DNA of 64,000 nt from JAGNZR01 sp051652785 (GCA_051652785.1 JBOFUX010000045.1:39021-103020); one strand, 5' to 3'; counted from the first letter of the stretch, positions 1 through 9,380 are shown. Numbers and translations are program-made. The notes: a model not told the origin generated them from the letters alone.

Positions 1-1
1 T

Positions 2-1258
2 GATCTTTTAACAGATTCAGGCACTAATGCAATGAGTCAAGAACAATGGGCAGGTGTTATGAGGGGTGATGAAGCCTATGCTGGAGCTTCTAGTTATTTT
101 AATTTAATTAATGCAGCTAAAGATATTTTTGATTATGATTTTATTCAACCAGTTCATCAGGGACGGGCAGCAGAGAAAGTTCTTTTTCCTACAATATTAA
201 AAAAAGGACAATATGCTATTTCAAATATGTTTTTTGATACAACTAGAGCTCATGTTATTTTAGCAGGGGCAAGACCTTTGGATTGTGTTGTAGCAGAAGC
301 TAAAGACCCATCTAAAAGAAGTAAATTTAAAGGTAATATGGATATTGAAAAAATGGAAAGATTAATAGCAGAATATGGTGTTGAAAATATAGGGTTAGTA
401 GTAATGACAATAACAAATAATTCAGCTGGTGGTCAACCTGTTTCTTTAAAAAATATTAGAGAAGTTTCAAATATTTGTAAAAAATATAATATACCATTGG
501 ATATAGATGCAGCTCGTTATGCTGAAAATTCTTTCTTTATTAAAAGAGATGAAGAGGAATGTAAGGATATGTCCATTAAAGAAATAATAAGAGAAACATT
601 CTCTTATGGAGATTTTTTTACTATGTCAGCTAAAAAAGATACAATAGTTAATATGGGTGGGCTACTAGGAGTAAAAGATGAAAAAAAATACTCGGATCTT
701 ATCTTAAAAATTAAGGCAAACTGTATCAGTTTTGAAGGTTTTACAACTTATGGAGGGCTTGCAGGTCGTGATTTAGAAGCATTAGCGATAGGATTATACG
801 AAGGAATTGATGAAGAATTTTTGAAATATAGAATAGGTCAGATGGAATATTTAGCAGCTAGACTTGATGATGTAGGAATATCTTATCAAGCTCCAGTAGG
901 TGGACATGGTGTCTTTGTAGATGCTAAAAAATTATTTCCTCAAATACCATATAATGAATTTCCAGGTCAAGTTTTAGCAATTGAACTGTATAAAGAAGCT
1001 GGAATAAGAACATGTGATATCGGTTCATATATGCTAGGGAATGATCCTGATACAAATGAACAACTTCAAGCTGATTTTGAATTTACTCGTCTTGCAATTC
1101 CAAGAAGAGTATATACTCAAGCACATTTAGACATCATGGTAGATGCTTTAATTGAAATAAAAAATAGAGCTCATAAAATAAAAAAAGGATATAAAATAAC
1201 TTGGGAACCACCTATTCTTAGACATTTCCAAGCTTCACTTGAACCAATTCATGATTAA
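2..1258 (+). CDS. tnaA: tryptophanase, 5'-truncated by the window edge
   Basis: PLP-dependent beta-eliminating lyase that should split tryptophan to indole, pyruvate and ammonia in the cytoplasm. The frame is open from base 2 and its first residues (DLLTDSGTNAMS) match an internal family motif, so the start lies upstream. About 50 residues are missing relative to the usual 460-470. Visible marks are HQGRAAE, the SAGGQPVS loop and the SAKKD segment with the PLP lysine. Tryptophanase and tyrosine phenol-lyase are close relatives. Two sites favour tryptophanase: LRHF near the C-terminus (tyrosine phenol-lyase has Phe for the His), and IGSYMLG where tyrosine phenol-lyase carries its substrate-binding Arg. 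A strong terminator follows. The substrate call rests on these residues and is not proven. Confidence 0.93.
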   Translation, partial: DLLTDSGTNAMSQEQWAGVMRGDEAYAGASSYFNLINAAKDIFDYDFIQPVHQGRAAEKVLFPTILKKGQYAISNMFFDTTRAHVILAGARPLDCVVAEAKDPSKRSKFKGNMDIEKMERLIAEYGVENIGLVVMTITNNSAGGQPVSLKNIREVSNICKKYNIPLDIDAARYAENSFFIKRDEEECKDMSIKEIIRETFSYGDFFTMSAKKDTIVNMGGLLGVKDEKKYSDLILKIKANCISFEGFTTYGGLAGRDLEALAIGLYEGIDEEFLKYRIGQMEYLAARLDDVGISYQAPVGGHGVFVDAKKLFPQIPYNEFPGQVLAIELYKEAGIRTCDIGSYMLGNDPDTNEQLQADFEFTRLAIPRRVYTQAHLDIMVDALIEIKNRAHKIKKGYKITWEPPILRHFQASLEPIHD

Positions 1259-1291
1259 TAATAAATAACTATAATACTCAAATTTATTTTT

Positions 1292-1342
1292 AGTAACTAC
1301 TTAGAAAGATAATTTATTTATCTTCTAAGTAGTTACTTTTTT
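1292..1342 (+). terminator. terminator of tnaA
   Basis: Near-perfect inverted repeat of about 19 bp (AGTAACTACTTAGAAAGATA against its complement) followed by a T run on the + strand only. Confidence 0.9.
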
Positions 1343-1378
1343 CATATGTGAAATCCCTTTTATTTTTGCATGATTTTT

Positions 1379-1849
1379 TTATTTTATTACATCTACTACT
1401 TGTATTTTTGCATATTTTATTAATTCCATAGAATTCATCTCTATTTGCAAACCTTTGCACCCTGCACTTAAATAAATTTTTTCTTTTTTAAGAACTGAAC
1501 TGTGAATAAATGTTCTGTGTTTTTTTTTTATTCCGAGAGGAGAACAACCACCTCTTACATAACCAGTATGTTCTAAAAGTTCTTTAACTTCTAACATTTC
1601 AACTTTTTTAACCTCAGCTATTTTGGCAAATTTTTTTAAATCTAATTCGTCACTACCAGGAATACACACAACTAACAATTCTTTTTTTTCACTAAATAAA
1701 ATCAATGTTTTAAATAATTTAGTTATATCTAAGCCTAATTTTAAAGCAACATTAATAGCACTTACATCTTCATCATCAACTATATACTCCACAAGATTAA
1801 AATGTAACTTTGCTGCTTCTAACTCCCTCACAGCATTTGTTTTTTTCAT
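1379..1849 (-). CDS. ybaK: YbaK/EbsC-type aminoacyl-tRNA deacylase
   Basis: Predicted trans-editing enzyme that hydrolyses mischarged Cys-tRNA(Pro) or related species. It is 156 residues, the usual size. It shows the family N-terminus (KTNAVRELEAAKLHF) and the conserved GYVRGGCSPLG motif near residues 96-106. The ATG is preceded by GGAGG. It overlaps the 3' end of the upstream sensor kinase gene by 53 bases in another frame, so the two are probably translationally coupled. It is the last gene of a regulator-kinase-deacylase operon. A link between the deacylase and the two-component system is inference from position only. Exact tRNA specificity cannot be read from sequence. Confidence 0.88.
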   Translation of the reverse strand: MKKTNAVRELEAAKLHFNLVEYIVDDEDVSAINVALKLGLDITKLFKTLILFSEKKELLVVCIPGSDELDLKKFAKIAEVKKVEMLEVKELLEHTGYVRGGCSPLGIKKKHRTFIHSSVLKKEKIYLSAGCKGLQIEMNSMELIKYAKIQVVDVIK

Positions 1850-3170
1850 TATCTTCCTCCATATGAAATTTTAAAATAAATATAAATTTATCATCTGTTG
1901 TTTTTATTTCATAATCTATTTCTAATATTTGCAAAGAATTTTTTACAATTGACAGTCCTAAACCAGAACCTTCAATTTTTTTTAATTCTGTATTACTCCC
2001 TCTAACAAATGGTTCAGTTAATTTTAGAATATCACCACTAATTTTATAATTTATATTATTTTCAAAATAAACTTCATTTTTTATTCTATAAATTTTAAAG
2101 TCTCCTTTATAAGGGGAATATTTAAGAGCATTTTGAATCAAATTATTAAATACTAGTTTAATTAAATTTTTGTTTGTAACTAAATAAATATCTGTCATTT
2201 CAACAGTAACACTTACATCATTTTCTAATTCTAGCAACTCAAAATTTAAAAGGGATTTTTTAATTAATTCTGTTATATTTATTTTCTCTTTTTTTATTCG
2301 TTTATTAAAAGAATCGATTTTAGATAAAGTTAAAAGATTTTCTATTAAATTTGTAAGTTCTTTTGTTTCTTTTATTAGGGTATCATAGGAATTATTTTTA
2401 TCATTTAAAGTATTTAATTTATCATTTTTTAAATTTTGAGCAGTCATATTTATTATTGCTATAGGTGTTTTCATTTCATGTGATGCATTAGAAACAAAAT
2501 TTTTCAATTTATTTATAGAGTCTTTTAAATTATTTGACATAAGCACTATACTGTGACTTAACTCTCCTATTTCATCTTCTGTATTTATCTCTATAATATC
2601 ATTAAATTCCAAATTAGATATTTTTTTTGCTGCAATATTTAATTTTTCTACATTTTTCGTTATTTTTTTTAAAAATAAACTTCCAACTAATGTGCATAGT
2701 AATAGTGCTAGTAACGAGGATAATATATTTATTAGATGAATTTCATGTCTAATGTTATTGGTTGAACTTAAATATGAGAAAATATGTACTTGAGTCCCTG
2801 TTTTTAAATTTTCACGATAGGAAATAAATCTTCTTTTCCCTTTATCTTCTTTTATTATTATTTTGTTTTCTTCCTCACTATAATCAATTATACGTCCCAT
2901 ATGGGATCTTGTTCTTCTATTTTTTTTTAATCTTACAATAACTCCCTCTTCCTCTCTTAATACCTCAAAATAATCTTCTAACTCAAATGAGTTTTCATCC
3001 AGAGATTTAATTTTATTCATTATTTTAGGAATTTCATTTTTTTTTCTATTTAAATAAAATTTATCTAAAAATATAGAACTAAAAATATTTGATAAAAGCA
3101 TAGCTAAAATTATTATAACAGTAGAATATAATAAAAGTTTTTTTTTAAAATTAAATTTATATTTCTTCAA
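1797..3170 (-). CDS. membrane sensor histidine kinase
   Basis: 457 residues. TM1 is at about 14-34, then an extracytoplasmic sensor of about 105 residues, TM2 at about 145-165, a HAMP linker, HisKA with the phospho-acceptor in NASHEMKTP (His231), and HATPase_c with N box (NNLIQNALK, about 342-350), F box (TEPFVRG) and G box (GSGLGLSIV, 401-409). Its start overlaps the response regulator stop by 14 bases, so the pair is co-translated. The last ~20 residues lie beyond the ATPase fold and read through the start of ybaK; they are probably non-essential. The stimulus is unknown. The sensor region is rich in charged residues and has no recognisable PAS or Cache signature. Confidence 0.93.
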   Translation of the reverse strand: MKKYKFNFKKKLLLYSTVIIILAMLLSNIFSSIFLDKFYLNRKKNEIPKIMNKIKSLDENSFELEDYFEVLREEEGVIVRLKKNRRTRSHMGRIIDYSEEENKIIIKEDKGKRRFISYRENLKTGTQVHIFSYLSSTNNIRHEIHLINILSSLLALLLCTLVGSLFLKKITKNVEKLNIAAKKISNLEFNDIIEINTEDEIGELSHSIVLMSNNLKDSINKLKNFVSNASHEMKTPIAIINMTAQNLKNDKLNTLNDKNNSYDTLIKETKELTNLIENLLTLSKIDSFNKRIKKEKINITELIKKSLLNFELLELENDVSVTVEMTDIYLVTNKNLIKLVFNNLIQNALKYSPYKGDFKIYRIKNEVYFENNINYKISGDILKLTEPFVRGSNTELKKIEGSGLGLSIVKNSLQILEIDYEIKTTDDKFIFILKFHMEEDNEKNKCCEGVRSSKVTF

Positions 3171-3816
3171 AAATATATCCTACCCCCCTAATTGTTTTTA
3201 TGTTTAAACTATATTCAAACATTTTTTTTCTTACTCTTTTTACAAGTGTATCTACAACTCTGTCATCACCGTAAAAATCAAAACCCCAAATTTCATTTAA
3301 AATTTTTTCTCTTGTTAAGACTAATTTTTTATTTCTAATAAAATACTCTAACAATTGACTTTCTCTTCCTGATATTTCAATTTTTTCACCTTTTATAAAA
3401 AGCACTTGTAATCTCATATCAAATTGAAAATCTTTATAACTATATATACCATTTCCATCTATTTTTAATATTTTCTTAATTCTAGCTAAAAGAATTTTTA
3501 AACTAAATGGTTTAGTTATATAATCATCTGCACCTAACTCCAAACCTTGAAGTTCATCAAATTCAGAGTTTCTAGCAGTCATCATTAATATTGGTATATT
3601 ACTATTTTCTTTTATTTCAGAACATACTTGCCAACCATTTTTTTTAGGAAGATTAATATCTAATATTATAATATCTGGTTTTTCCATATAAAATAATTCT
3701 AATCCTTCACTTCCGTCATATGAGTTAATAATTTCAAAATTTTCAGATTTCAAAAAATCAGTTAATATTTTTGCAAGGTCTCTTTCGTCCTCAATTATAA
3801 GAATTTTTTTTTTCAT
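3157..3816 (-). CDS. OmpR/PhoB-family response regulator
   Basis: 219 residues. The receiver domain (about 1-115) has the acidic pair Glu9/Asp10, phospho-acceptor Asp53 (IILDINLP), Thr80 and Lys102 (TKPF). The winged-helix DNA-binding domain (about 125-219) ends with the typical VRKKM...IKTIRGVGYIFE. It is the first gene of the regulator-kinase-ybaK operon. A purine-rich ribosome binding site precedes the ATG at 3816. Targets are unknown; the sequence shows no obvious direct-repeat operator next to its own start. The family call is secure, the pathway is not inferable. Confidence 0.94.
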   Translation of the reverse strand: MKKKILIIEDERDLAKILTDFLKSENFEIINSYDGSEGLELFYMEKPDIIILDINLPKKNGWQVCSEIKENSNIPILMMTARNSEFDELQGLELGADDYITKPFSLKILLARIKKILKIDGNGIYSYKDFQFDMRLQVLFIKGEKIEISGRESQLLEYFIRNKKLVLTREKILNEIWGFDFYGDDRVVDTLVKRVRKKMFEYSLNIKTIRGVGYIFEEI

Positions 3817-3936
3817 ACTTCACCTTCTTTTAAATTTAAAAAATATTAAAAAATAATTTATCTCATTCTTTTTCAATTTAATATCTTTTCAATTCTAATT
3901 TTATCAAATATATATGTCTAGCCCGTGTCATTTTTT

Positions 3937-3965
3937 TTCCAATTAATATAATAGTATGGTATAAT
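3937..3965 (+). promoter_or_regulatory. probable promoter of the small membrane protein gene
   Basis: TTCCAA at 3937-3942 and TATAAT at 3960-3965 with 17 bases between. The -10 is perfect, the -35 poor. It sits 29 bases upstream of the ATG. Confidence 0.45.
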
Positions 3966-3994
3966 AAATTATTACTTTTACTGTGAGGTTATTT

Positions 3995-4267
3995 ATGACA
4001 AAATTTTTAAGAAATTTATCTATTATTTTACTACCATTTTATGCACTACTATTTTTGTTAAATAGTTTTTTTAAAGTGAGCAAAGGTTTTAAATTAGACC
4101 CTTTAGCTTTAATGGCTGCTCTTACGAACTATATAGATAGAAATATTACTTATGGACAAAGCACATTATCTTTTATAGTAGCTGTTTTAATTATGATTAT
4201 CCCCTCTTATATAGCATTGTTTATAAAATTATATTTTTTTAAAAATAAAAATAAAAAAATAAAATAA
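3995..4267 (+). CDS. small membrane protein of unknown function
   Basis: About 90 residues with two hydrophobic helices (about 8-25 and 58-78), a short loop between them and a lysine-rich C-terminus (FFKNKNKKIK), suggesting both ends are cytoplasmic. I place the start at the ATG at 3995, because GTGAGG seven bases upstream reads as its Shine-Dalgarno; starting at the GTG in 3983 would place the start codon inside that site. It is a single gene between convergent and divergent neighbours. The AT-only inverted tract after the stop (about 4240-4280) may terminate it and the convergent gene. I recognise no family. Confidence 0.6.
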   Translation: MTKFLRNLSIILLPFYALLFLLNSFFKVSKGFKLDPLALMAALTNYIDRNITYGQSTLSFIVAVLIMIIPSYIALFIKLYFFKNKNKKIK

Positions 4268-4282
4268 ATTTTTATTTTTTTT

Positions 4283-4609
4283 TTATTTCAACATTAATGC
4301 TTTTTCTGTTAATACTAATATTTTAGAATTATCCATATCTGTATTTGCTGAACATGGTGTTTTTTTACAAGCACCAGATGAGCACCCATTACAACTTTTT
4401 GTTTCAGATGTATTCACTTCTTTTTTTATTCTTTGCTTTTCTCTTTTTTCGAATTCCTCGTATGTTTCAAGATAAGACTCAGCTTTTAAATTTTCGTATA
4501 TTATCTTTAATTCCTCATCACTTATACCAAAATTTTTTTTAATTGCAGTATCGCTATATGCCTTTCCTTCTATTAAAAATTTTAAAATTTCTTTTTCAAT
4601 ATTTTTCAT
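4283..4609 (-). CDS. winged-helix-like protein with C-terminal cysteine cluster
   Basis: About 108 residues. The N-terminal ~50 look like a small helix-turn-helix or winged helix (KEILKFLIEGKAYSDTAIKKNFGISDEELKI read in parts). After a charged linker comes a cluster CNGCSSGACKKTPC that could hold an Fe-S cluster or zinc. The arrangement recalls FeoC-like regulators, but no feoB is in view and the resemblance is weak. I choose the ATG at 4609 because GGTGG lies five bases upstream; the GTG at 4618 lies inside that site. It is divergent from the YihY gene. Possible metal or redox sensor is inference. Confidence 0.55.
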   Translation of the reverse strand: MKNIEKEILKFLIEGKAYSDTAIKKNFGISDEELKIIYENLKAESYLETYEEFEKREKQRIKKEVNTSETKSCNGCSSGACKKTPCSANTDMDNSKILVLTEKALMLK

Positions 4610-4771
4610 CTTTACCACCCTTATTTAGATATTTATCTATTATTTTTTATAGCTTTATTGCATATTTACAATTTCTTGTTTCTTAATTATACACTATTTA
4701 TCAATTTTATAGAATTTTTTTATTTTTAGTGTATAATGTAAATAATATCTAAATAAATAGTGAGGTATCTT

Positions 4772-5977
4772 ATGTGGAAAAATGATTTAAAACATTTTAT
4801 TTTAGAATTTTTAAAAGAAGGTAAAATCTCAAATTTATATAGTGCTTTTAGAGGAGCATTAAAAAATTATAAAAGAGCCAATTCCTCACTTTGGGTAAAC
4901 TCTCTTTGTTATATTTCAATTTTATCCCTTGTCCCTTTATTAGCAATTGGTTTTAGTATTGGAAGATGGTTAGGAATTGACGATTATTTAGCTAAGCAAT
5001 TATATCTTAACTCTCCACTTAACGAAGAAACTCTTGGAGTTCTTTTAAATGCTTCTACAAACCTTTTAAACAATACTAGAAATGGCTTACTTGCAGGTAT
5101 TGGATTTCTTTTTTTAGGTTGGGTTGTTATTTCTATGTTTTCACTTATTGAAAAATCATTAAATTCTATTTGGAGGATAAAAAAACAAAGAGCTTTAGGT
5201 AGACGTTTTTCTGATTACCTTACTGTTTTCATGGTTTTTCCACTTACTATTTTGTCCATGAATATTTTAACTGGTAATGGAACTAAGATAATACATCTTC
5301 CACCTTTTATCAAAATAATAGCACCTTACTTATCTCTTTGGATTTTTTTCTTTATTTTTTATATGGTCATGCCAAATACTAAAATAAGATTAATTCCTGC
5401 TATTATATCAAGTTTTTTTATCTCCTTACTTTTTAATCAAAGTAACCTTATTTTTTTAAAACTTCAAATTTTAATAAACGAATATAATAAAATTTATGGA
5501 AGTTTTTCAATTATTCTCATATTTTTAATTTGGTTAAAAATAATTTGGTTCTTGATATTATTAGGTTCTCATTTAACTTATTTCCTTCAAAATAACGATA
5601 CTTTACTAAATATTGATGGAATTAAATATTTAAATTTTAATACAAAATTTAAATTAACTACTATTATTATAATTCTTTTAACTAAAAATTATATAGAAAA
5701 TGAAACTCCTTTAACAACTAAGGAGATTTCTTCAAAAACACATATTTCCTTGGAAATGGTAAATGAAATTTTATTTATTTTAAGGGAAAACAATTTTGTT
5801 TTAAGTAATTTAGATATTTTATTAGAAGAAAGTACTCATAAACTATCAATTAATTATGAAAAACTTACTCTTAATGATATTTATATAATTTTAGAAAATT
5901 TTGGTGATACCTATTCTATAAAAGAAAATCTTATTCCATGGAAAGAGAAAAATACAAAAATTTTAGATTTGATTTAA
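4772..5977 (+). CDS. YihY/BrkB-family membrane protein
   Basis: About 401 residues. The first ~290 form the YihY/virulence factor BrkB domain with about six membrane helices and the family segments near SSLWVNSLCYISILSLVP, LNSIWRI, and the last helix ending in GSHLTYFLQ. Residues beyond ~295 form a soluble tail with a winged-helix look (LTTKEISSKTHISLEMVNEI). Such tails occur in some members. The start is set at the ATG at 4772 because GTGAGG upstream serves as ribosome binding site. A TATAAT lies at 4732-4737. The biochemical role of the family is not established; older naming as RNase BN is wrong. Confidence 0.88.
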   Translation: MWKNDLKHFILEFLKEGKISNLYSAFRGALKNYKRANSSLWVNSLCYISILSLVPLLAIGFSIGRWLGIDDYLAKQLYLNSPLNEETLGVLLNASTNLLNNTRNGLLAGIGFLFLGWVVISMFSLIEKSLNSIWRIKKQRALGRRFSDYLTVFMVFPLTILSMNILTGNGTKIIHLPPFIKIIAPYLSLWIFFFIFYMVMPNTKIRLIPAIISSFFISLLFNQSNLIFLKLQILINEYNKIYGSFSIILIFLIWLKIIWFLILLGSHLTYFLQNNDTLLNIDGIKYLNFNTKFKLTTIIIILLTKNYIENETPLTTKEISSKTHISLEMVNEILFILRENNFVLSNLDILLEESTHKLSINYEKLTLNDIYIILENFGDTYSIKENLIPWKEKNTKILDLI

Positions 5978-6003
5978 CAAAAACTATAATATAAGATTTT
6001 GAT

Positions 6004-6046
6004 AAAAAACTATGAAATTGTATGTTGTCAATTTCATAGTTTTTTC
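6004..6046. terminator. bidirectional terminator between convergent genes
   Basis: Perfect 17-bp stem (AAAAAACTATGAAATTG and its complement) with an 8-base loop, A tract before and T tract after. It overlaps the stop codon of the symporter gene and serves both strands. Confidence 0.9.
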
Positions 6047-7365
6047 ATTTTAACCTTTTTTATTTTTCCTAAACTTAGGATAGCACCATTTAAAAAGAAT
6101 GCCCCTATTAATATATAATTTGAATATTCTCCACCATAAATTTTACCCCCAAAAGCTAATACTCCACCTGATATAATAGCTATAATTGTAAATTTTTTTT
6201 CTCCTTTATACCCTAATAGTCCAAAAATACATGGTATAATTAGTGCACCAGAATAAATTGTAAGTGCCAAAAGTAAAGAACTTAGAATAAATTTTAATTT
6301 TAAAGCGACTAAAATACTAAAAATTCCTAATATTCCTATAAATATTCTTGTTAATTTTATAGCATTTTTATTTTTTAAATCCTTAGTAAATACTTGTGCT
6401 AAAATTGAAGAAGAGGTTAAAAGACAAGTATCTGCTGAGGAAATAACTGCAGAAAGTAATCCAAAATACAATATAAGACTAACACCCCATGGTAAAGATT
6501 TTCCAGCTATATACAAAAGTGGCGATTGAGTAACTGTATTTAGTCCTGGAGCAGAATAAGCTACTTCTATTCCTATACTAGCTAGTATAAAAGAAAGAGG
6601 AATTAAAACTACTATTGCTAGTATTATGGAGCTTTTTATTGTTTTTTCATCTTTGGCACAAAATATTCTTGAATATATATCAGGTCCCACTAAAAAAGTA
6701 GATGAATATGTCAAAATTAATATTAACAAATCAATATATTTAAATTTTTCATTTATAAGAGATGGTGCATTATAAGATAGACTACCTGTGGAAGAATAAA
6801 TATAACAAATAACTACGCCAAAAATGAGAAAAAGTAGTTGAATACAGTCTGTTTTTATTATTGATAACTGTCCACCTAAAATAGTATAAACAATAAATAC
6901 AACACCACTTAGTATAACCCCTGTTGTATAACTCATTTCAGTAAAAATTCCTATTATTTGAGCTGCACCTATTATTTGAGCTGCTACAATTCCTATCCAT
7001 GCAACTGATATAATCACTGAAGACAATATTTTCACTTCATATCCATAAAAACTTTCAAGTAATTCTGGAAGATTATATCCTTTAAAATTTTTGAAATATT
7101 TTAATAATGGAAAAAGAAAAAGTAATCCCAGTGCAGCACAAAGCATAAACCATGCTCCTGCCCACCCATTAGTATATGACATTGTCACACTTCCTAATAT
7201 AGCAGAACTTCCTAATATTGACGCTAAAAGGCTTCCAGTAACCTGCCATACGCCCGCTTTCTTACTAGCTAGAAAAAAATCTGAGCTTTCTTTTATTTTT
7301 TTGTAAGAAGTATAACCCACAACTAATATAACAATAAAATATACAGTTAATAGTAACACATTCAT
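6034..7365 (-). CDS. sodium:solute symporter (SSS family)
   Basis: 443 residues and about 12-13 membrane helices. The N-terminal part shows the SSS pattern: TM1 with YFIVILVVGY, then DFFLASKK, GSLLASILGSSAILGS, and a later SSADTCLLTSSS segment where family members bind sodium. Length fits the short end of the PutP/PanF type. It should import an organic solute or amino acid with Na+ at the inner membrane. It is a single gene, separated by a terminator from the dap operon upstream and ending in a shared terminator. The substrate cannot be told from sequence; position next to the lysine synthesis operon is only weak context. Confidence 0.88.
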   Translation of the reverse strand: MNVLLLTVYFIVILVVGYTSYKKIKESSDFFLASKKAGVWQVTGSLLASILGSSAILGSVTMSYTNGWAGAWFMLCAALGLLFLFPLLKYFKNFKGYNLPELLESFYGYEVKILSSVIISVAWIGIVAAQIIGAAQIIGIFTEMSYTTGVILSGVVFIVYTILGGQLSIIKTDCIQLLFLIFGVVICYIYSSTGSLSYNAPSLINEKFKYIDLLILILTYSSTFLVGPDIYSRIFCAKDEKTIKSSIILAIVVLIPLSFILASIGIEVAYSAPGLNTVTQSPLLYIAGKSLPWGVSLILYFGLLSAVISSADTCLLTSSSILAQVFTKDLKNKNAIKLTRIFIGILGIFSILVALKLKFILSSLLLALTIYSGALIIPCIFGLLGYKGEKKFTIIAIISGGVLAFGGKIYGGEYSNYILIGAFFLNGAILSLGKIKKVKMKKL

Positions 7366-7382
7366 TAAAACACCCCAGTTTC

Positions 7383-7412
7383 AAAAAAAAAGGCTTATTT
7401 TGCCTTTTTTTT
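7383..7412 (-). terminator. terminator of the lysC-dap operon
   Basis: Short GC stem (GGC/GCC) embedded in A9 and T8 tracts, just after the aminotransferase stop. The symmetry lets it work on both strands. Confidence 0.7.
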
Positions 7413-7417
7413 ATTTT

Positions 7418-8599
7418 TTAATTTAATTGTAAATTATTAATTTTTTTTAGGTTAATAATAATTTTTTTAATCCTAGTTATTCCTTCTAAAATTTCATCAC
7501 TATTTTTTACTAAGGATAATCTTATAAAACCTTCCATTCCAAATGCTATTCCTGGAATAACTGCTACTCCTTGTTCTTTTAGAAGTTTTAAAGCGAAAGC
7601 GTAACTGTCAGTAACACCAGCTTCTCTTAGAGAAACAAAGAGATAAATTGCTCCTTGGGGTTTTATAGGATTTAATCCTATTTCTTTCAAGGCTTTATAG
7701 GCAACTTCAGCTCTCTCTTTATATATTTTTATATTTTCTTTTATATCACTACATTTTTTTAAAGCTACTAGTCCACCTATCTGTGATATAATTGATGAAG
7801 ACGTTACTGTATATTGATGAACTTTCAAAAGTTCTTTTCTTAATTTTTCACTAGATAATATATAACCTATCCGCCAACCTGTTAAAGAGTGTGATTTTGA
7901 GAATCCATTTACTACTATTACATTTTCTTTGTATTTATCACTTAAAAAACTATTATATTCATCATTATAAACTAATTCACTATATACTTCATCACTGATT
8001 ATATACAAATCATTTTCCTTTGCAAAAGTAAGTATCTCATCTCTATTTTTCTTAGAAATTGTAACTCCTGATGGATTAGAGGGATAATTTAAAATTATTG
8101 CCCGAGTTTTATTAGTGATATTTTTTTTTATTTTTTCTACTGTTAATTGGTAATCATCACTAGATGTATCAATTTTAATTAATTTTGCTCCTCGCAATGT
8201 TATAAGAGGTTCATAACCTGGATAAACTGGTAAAGGACAAATAACATCATCTCCATTTTGAATTAAAGTAGCTATGGTTGTAGATAAACCTTCAGTTGAA
8301 CCTACAGTAATAATTATTTCATCAGCACTATAATTTACATTATACTTTTCTTTATAAAATTTTGAAATCTCCTCTCTTAACTCCAGTTCTCCACCTAATT
8401 TTGAATAACCTAGTTTATTGTTTTTCATATATTCTATAGTTTCCTCTATTATTACTTTAGATTGAGGTAAATCAGGTTCGCCAATAGTTAAATTTATCAT
8501 TTTTTTACCAGAATCAATATTATATTTTACACTTTCTTCAAAAAATTTTCTTATAATAGAAACTTCTACTTTTTTCAAATTTGGATTTATCTCTAACAT
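7418..8599 (-). CDS. class I/II aminotransferase, probable N-acetyl-LL-diaminopimelate aminotransferase
   Basis: 393 residues, fold type I PLP enzyme. Visible are NYPSNPSG (about 171-178), Asp203 and Tyr206 (SDEVYSE), the PLP lysine in GFSKSHSLTGWRIGY (Lys235), and FIRLSLV near the C-terminus with the substrate carboxylate arginine. It is the last gene of the operon lysC-asd-dapA-dapB-dapH. That context, with an M20 deacetylase opposite, suggests it converts N-acetyl-2-amino-6-oxopimelate to N-acetyl-LL-diaminopimelate, the PatA/DapX role. Sequence alone would allow other amino acid substrates. A GAGGTG site precedes the ATG. Confidence 0.87.
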   Translation of the reverse strand: MLEINPNLKKVEVSIIRKFFEESVKYNIDSGKKMINLTIGEPDLPQSKVIIEETIEYMKNNKLGYSKLGGELELREEISKFYKEKYNVNYSADEIIITVGSTEGLSTTIATLIQNGDDVICPLPVYPGYEPLITLRGAKLIKIDTSSDDYQLTVEKIKKNITNKTRAIILNYPSNPSGVTISKKNRDEILTFAKENDLYIISDEVYSELVYNDEYNSFLSDKYKENVIVVNGFSKSHSLTGWRIGYILSSEKLRKELLKVHQYTVTSSSIISQIGGLVALKKCSDIKENIKIYKERAEVAYKALKEIGLNPIKPQGAIYLFVSLREAGVTDSYAFALKLLKEQGVAVIPGIAFGMEGFIRLSLVKNSDEILEGITRIKKIIINLKKINNLQLN

Positions 8600-8639
8600 A
8601 TATTGGACACCTCATAAGTTAAATTTTCTTAAATATCTA

Positions 8640-9359
8640 TTAAATTTTTCTTAAATCCTCTACTATTTCAGTTTTTTCTTCTGTTTTTGAATCTTTATTT
8701 TTCACTATTCTAGCTGGATTTCCTGCTACTACAACACCACTTGGAACATCAGTTAATACTATTGCTCCAGCTGCTACTACCGAACCTTTTCCTATTCTTA
8801 CACCTTCAATAACCACTGCATTAGCACCTATCAACACATCATCTTCAACTATAACAGGGGTAGCACTAGGGGGTTCTACCACTCCAGCTAAAACTGTACC
8901 TGCTCCTATATGGCAATTATTACCAACAACAGCTCTTCCACCTAATATTGCACCCATGTCTATCATAGTCCCTGAACCAATTTTAGCACCTATATTAATT
9001 ATTGCTCCCATCATAATAACTGCATTATCTCCTATTTCAACCATATCTCTTATTATTGCTCCAGGCTCTATTCTAGCATTTATTCCAGTTTTATTTAACA
9101 TGGGAATAGCAGAGTTTCTTCTATCATTTTCTATATAATAATTTGTTATTTTTTCTTTATTAAGGTCAATAAATTTTTCAATAATGGAAAATTCACCTAT
9201 TAAAATATAAGAATTACAACTACCAAATATTTTTATTTCATTTAAAGTTTTACATTTAATATCTATTTCCCCATTTATATATACTTTAACAGGTGTAACT
9301 TTTTTTGATTCTCTTATATATTTTATTATTTCTTCACCATGATTTACCATATTTGACAT
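8640..9359 (-). CDS. dapH: tetrahydrodipicolinate N-acetyltransferase
   Basis: 239 residues. An N-terminal domain of ~80 residues precedes a left-handed beta helix of hexapeptide repeats (runs such as GDNAVIMMGAIINIGAKIG, GTVLAGVV, VVEGVRIGKGSVVAAGAIV read in pieces) ending with VVAGNPARIVK. It transfers acetyl from acetyl-CoA to tetrahydrodipicolinate, committing diaminopimelate synthesis to the acetyl branch used by Bacillus, rather than the succinyl branch. Length and order fit DapH. The ATG at 9359 has GGAGG upstream. It lies in the dap operon between dapB and the aminotransferase. Confidence 0.93.
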   Translation of the reverse strand: MSNMVNHGEEIIKYIRESKKVTPVKVYINGEIDIKCKTLNEIKIFGSCNSYILIGEFSIIEKFIDLNKEKITNYYIENDRRNSAIPMLNKTGINARIEPGAIIRDMVEIGDNAVIMMGAIINIGAKIGSGTMIDMGAILGGRAVVGNNCHIGAGTVLAGVVEPPSATPVIVEDDVLIGANAVVIEGVRIGKGSVVAAGAIVLTDVPSGVVVAGNPARIVKNKDSKTEEKTEIVEDLRKI

Positions 9360-9380
9360 TTTTCCTCCAAATTAATATAT

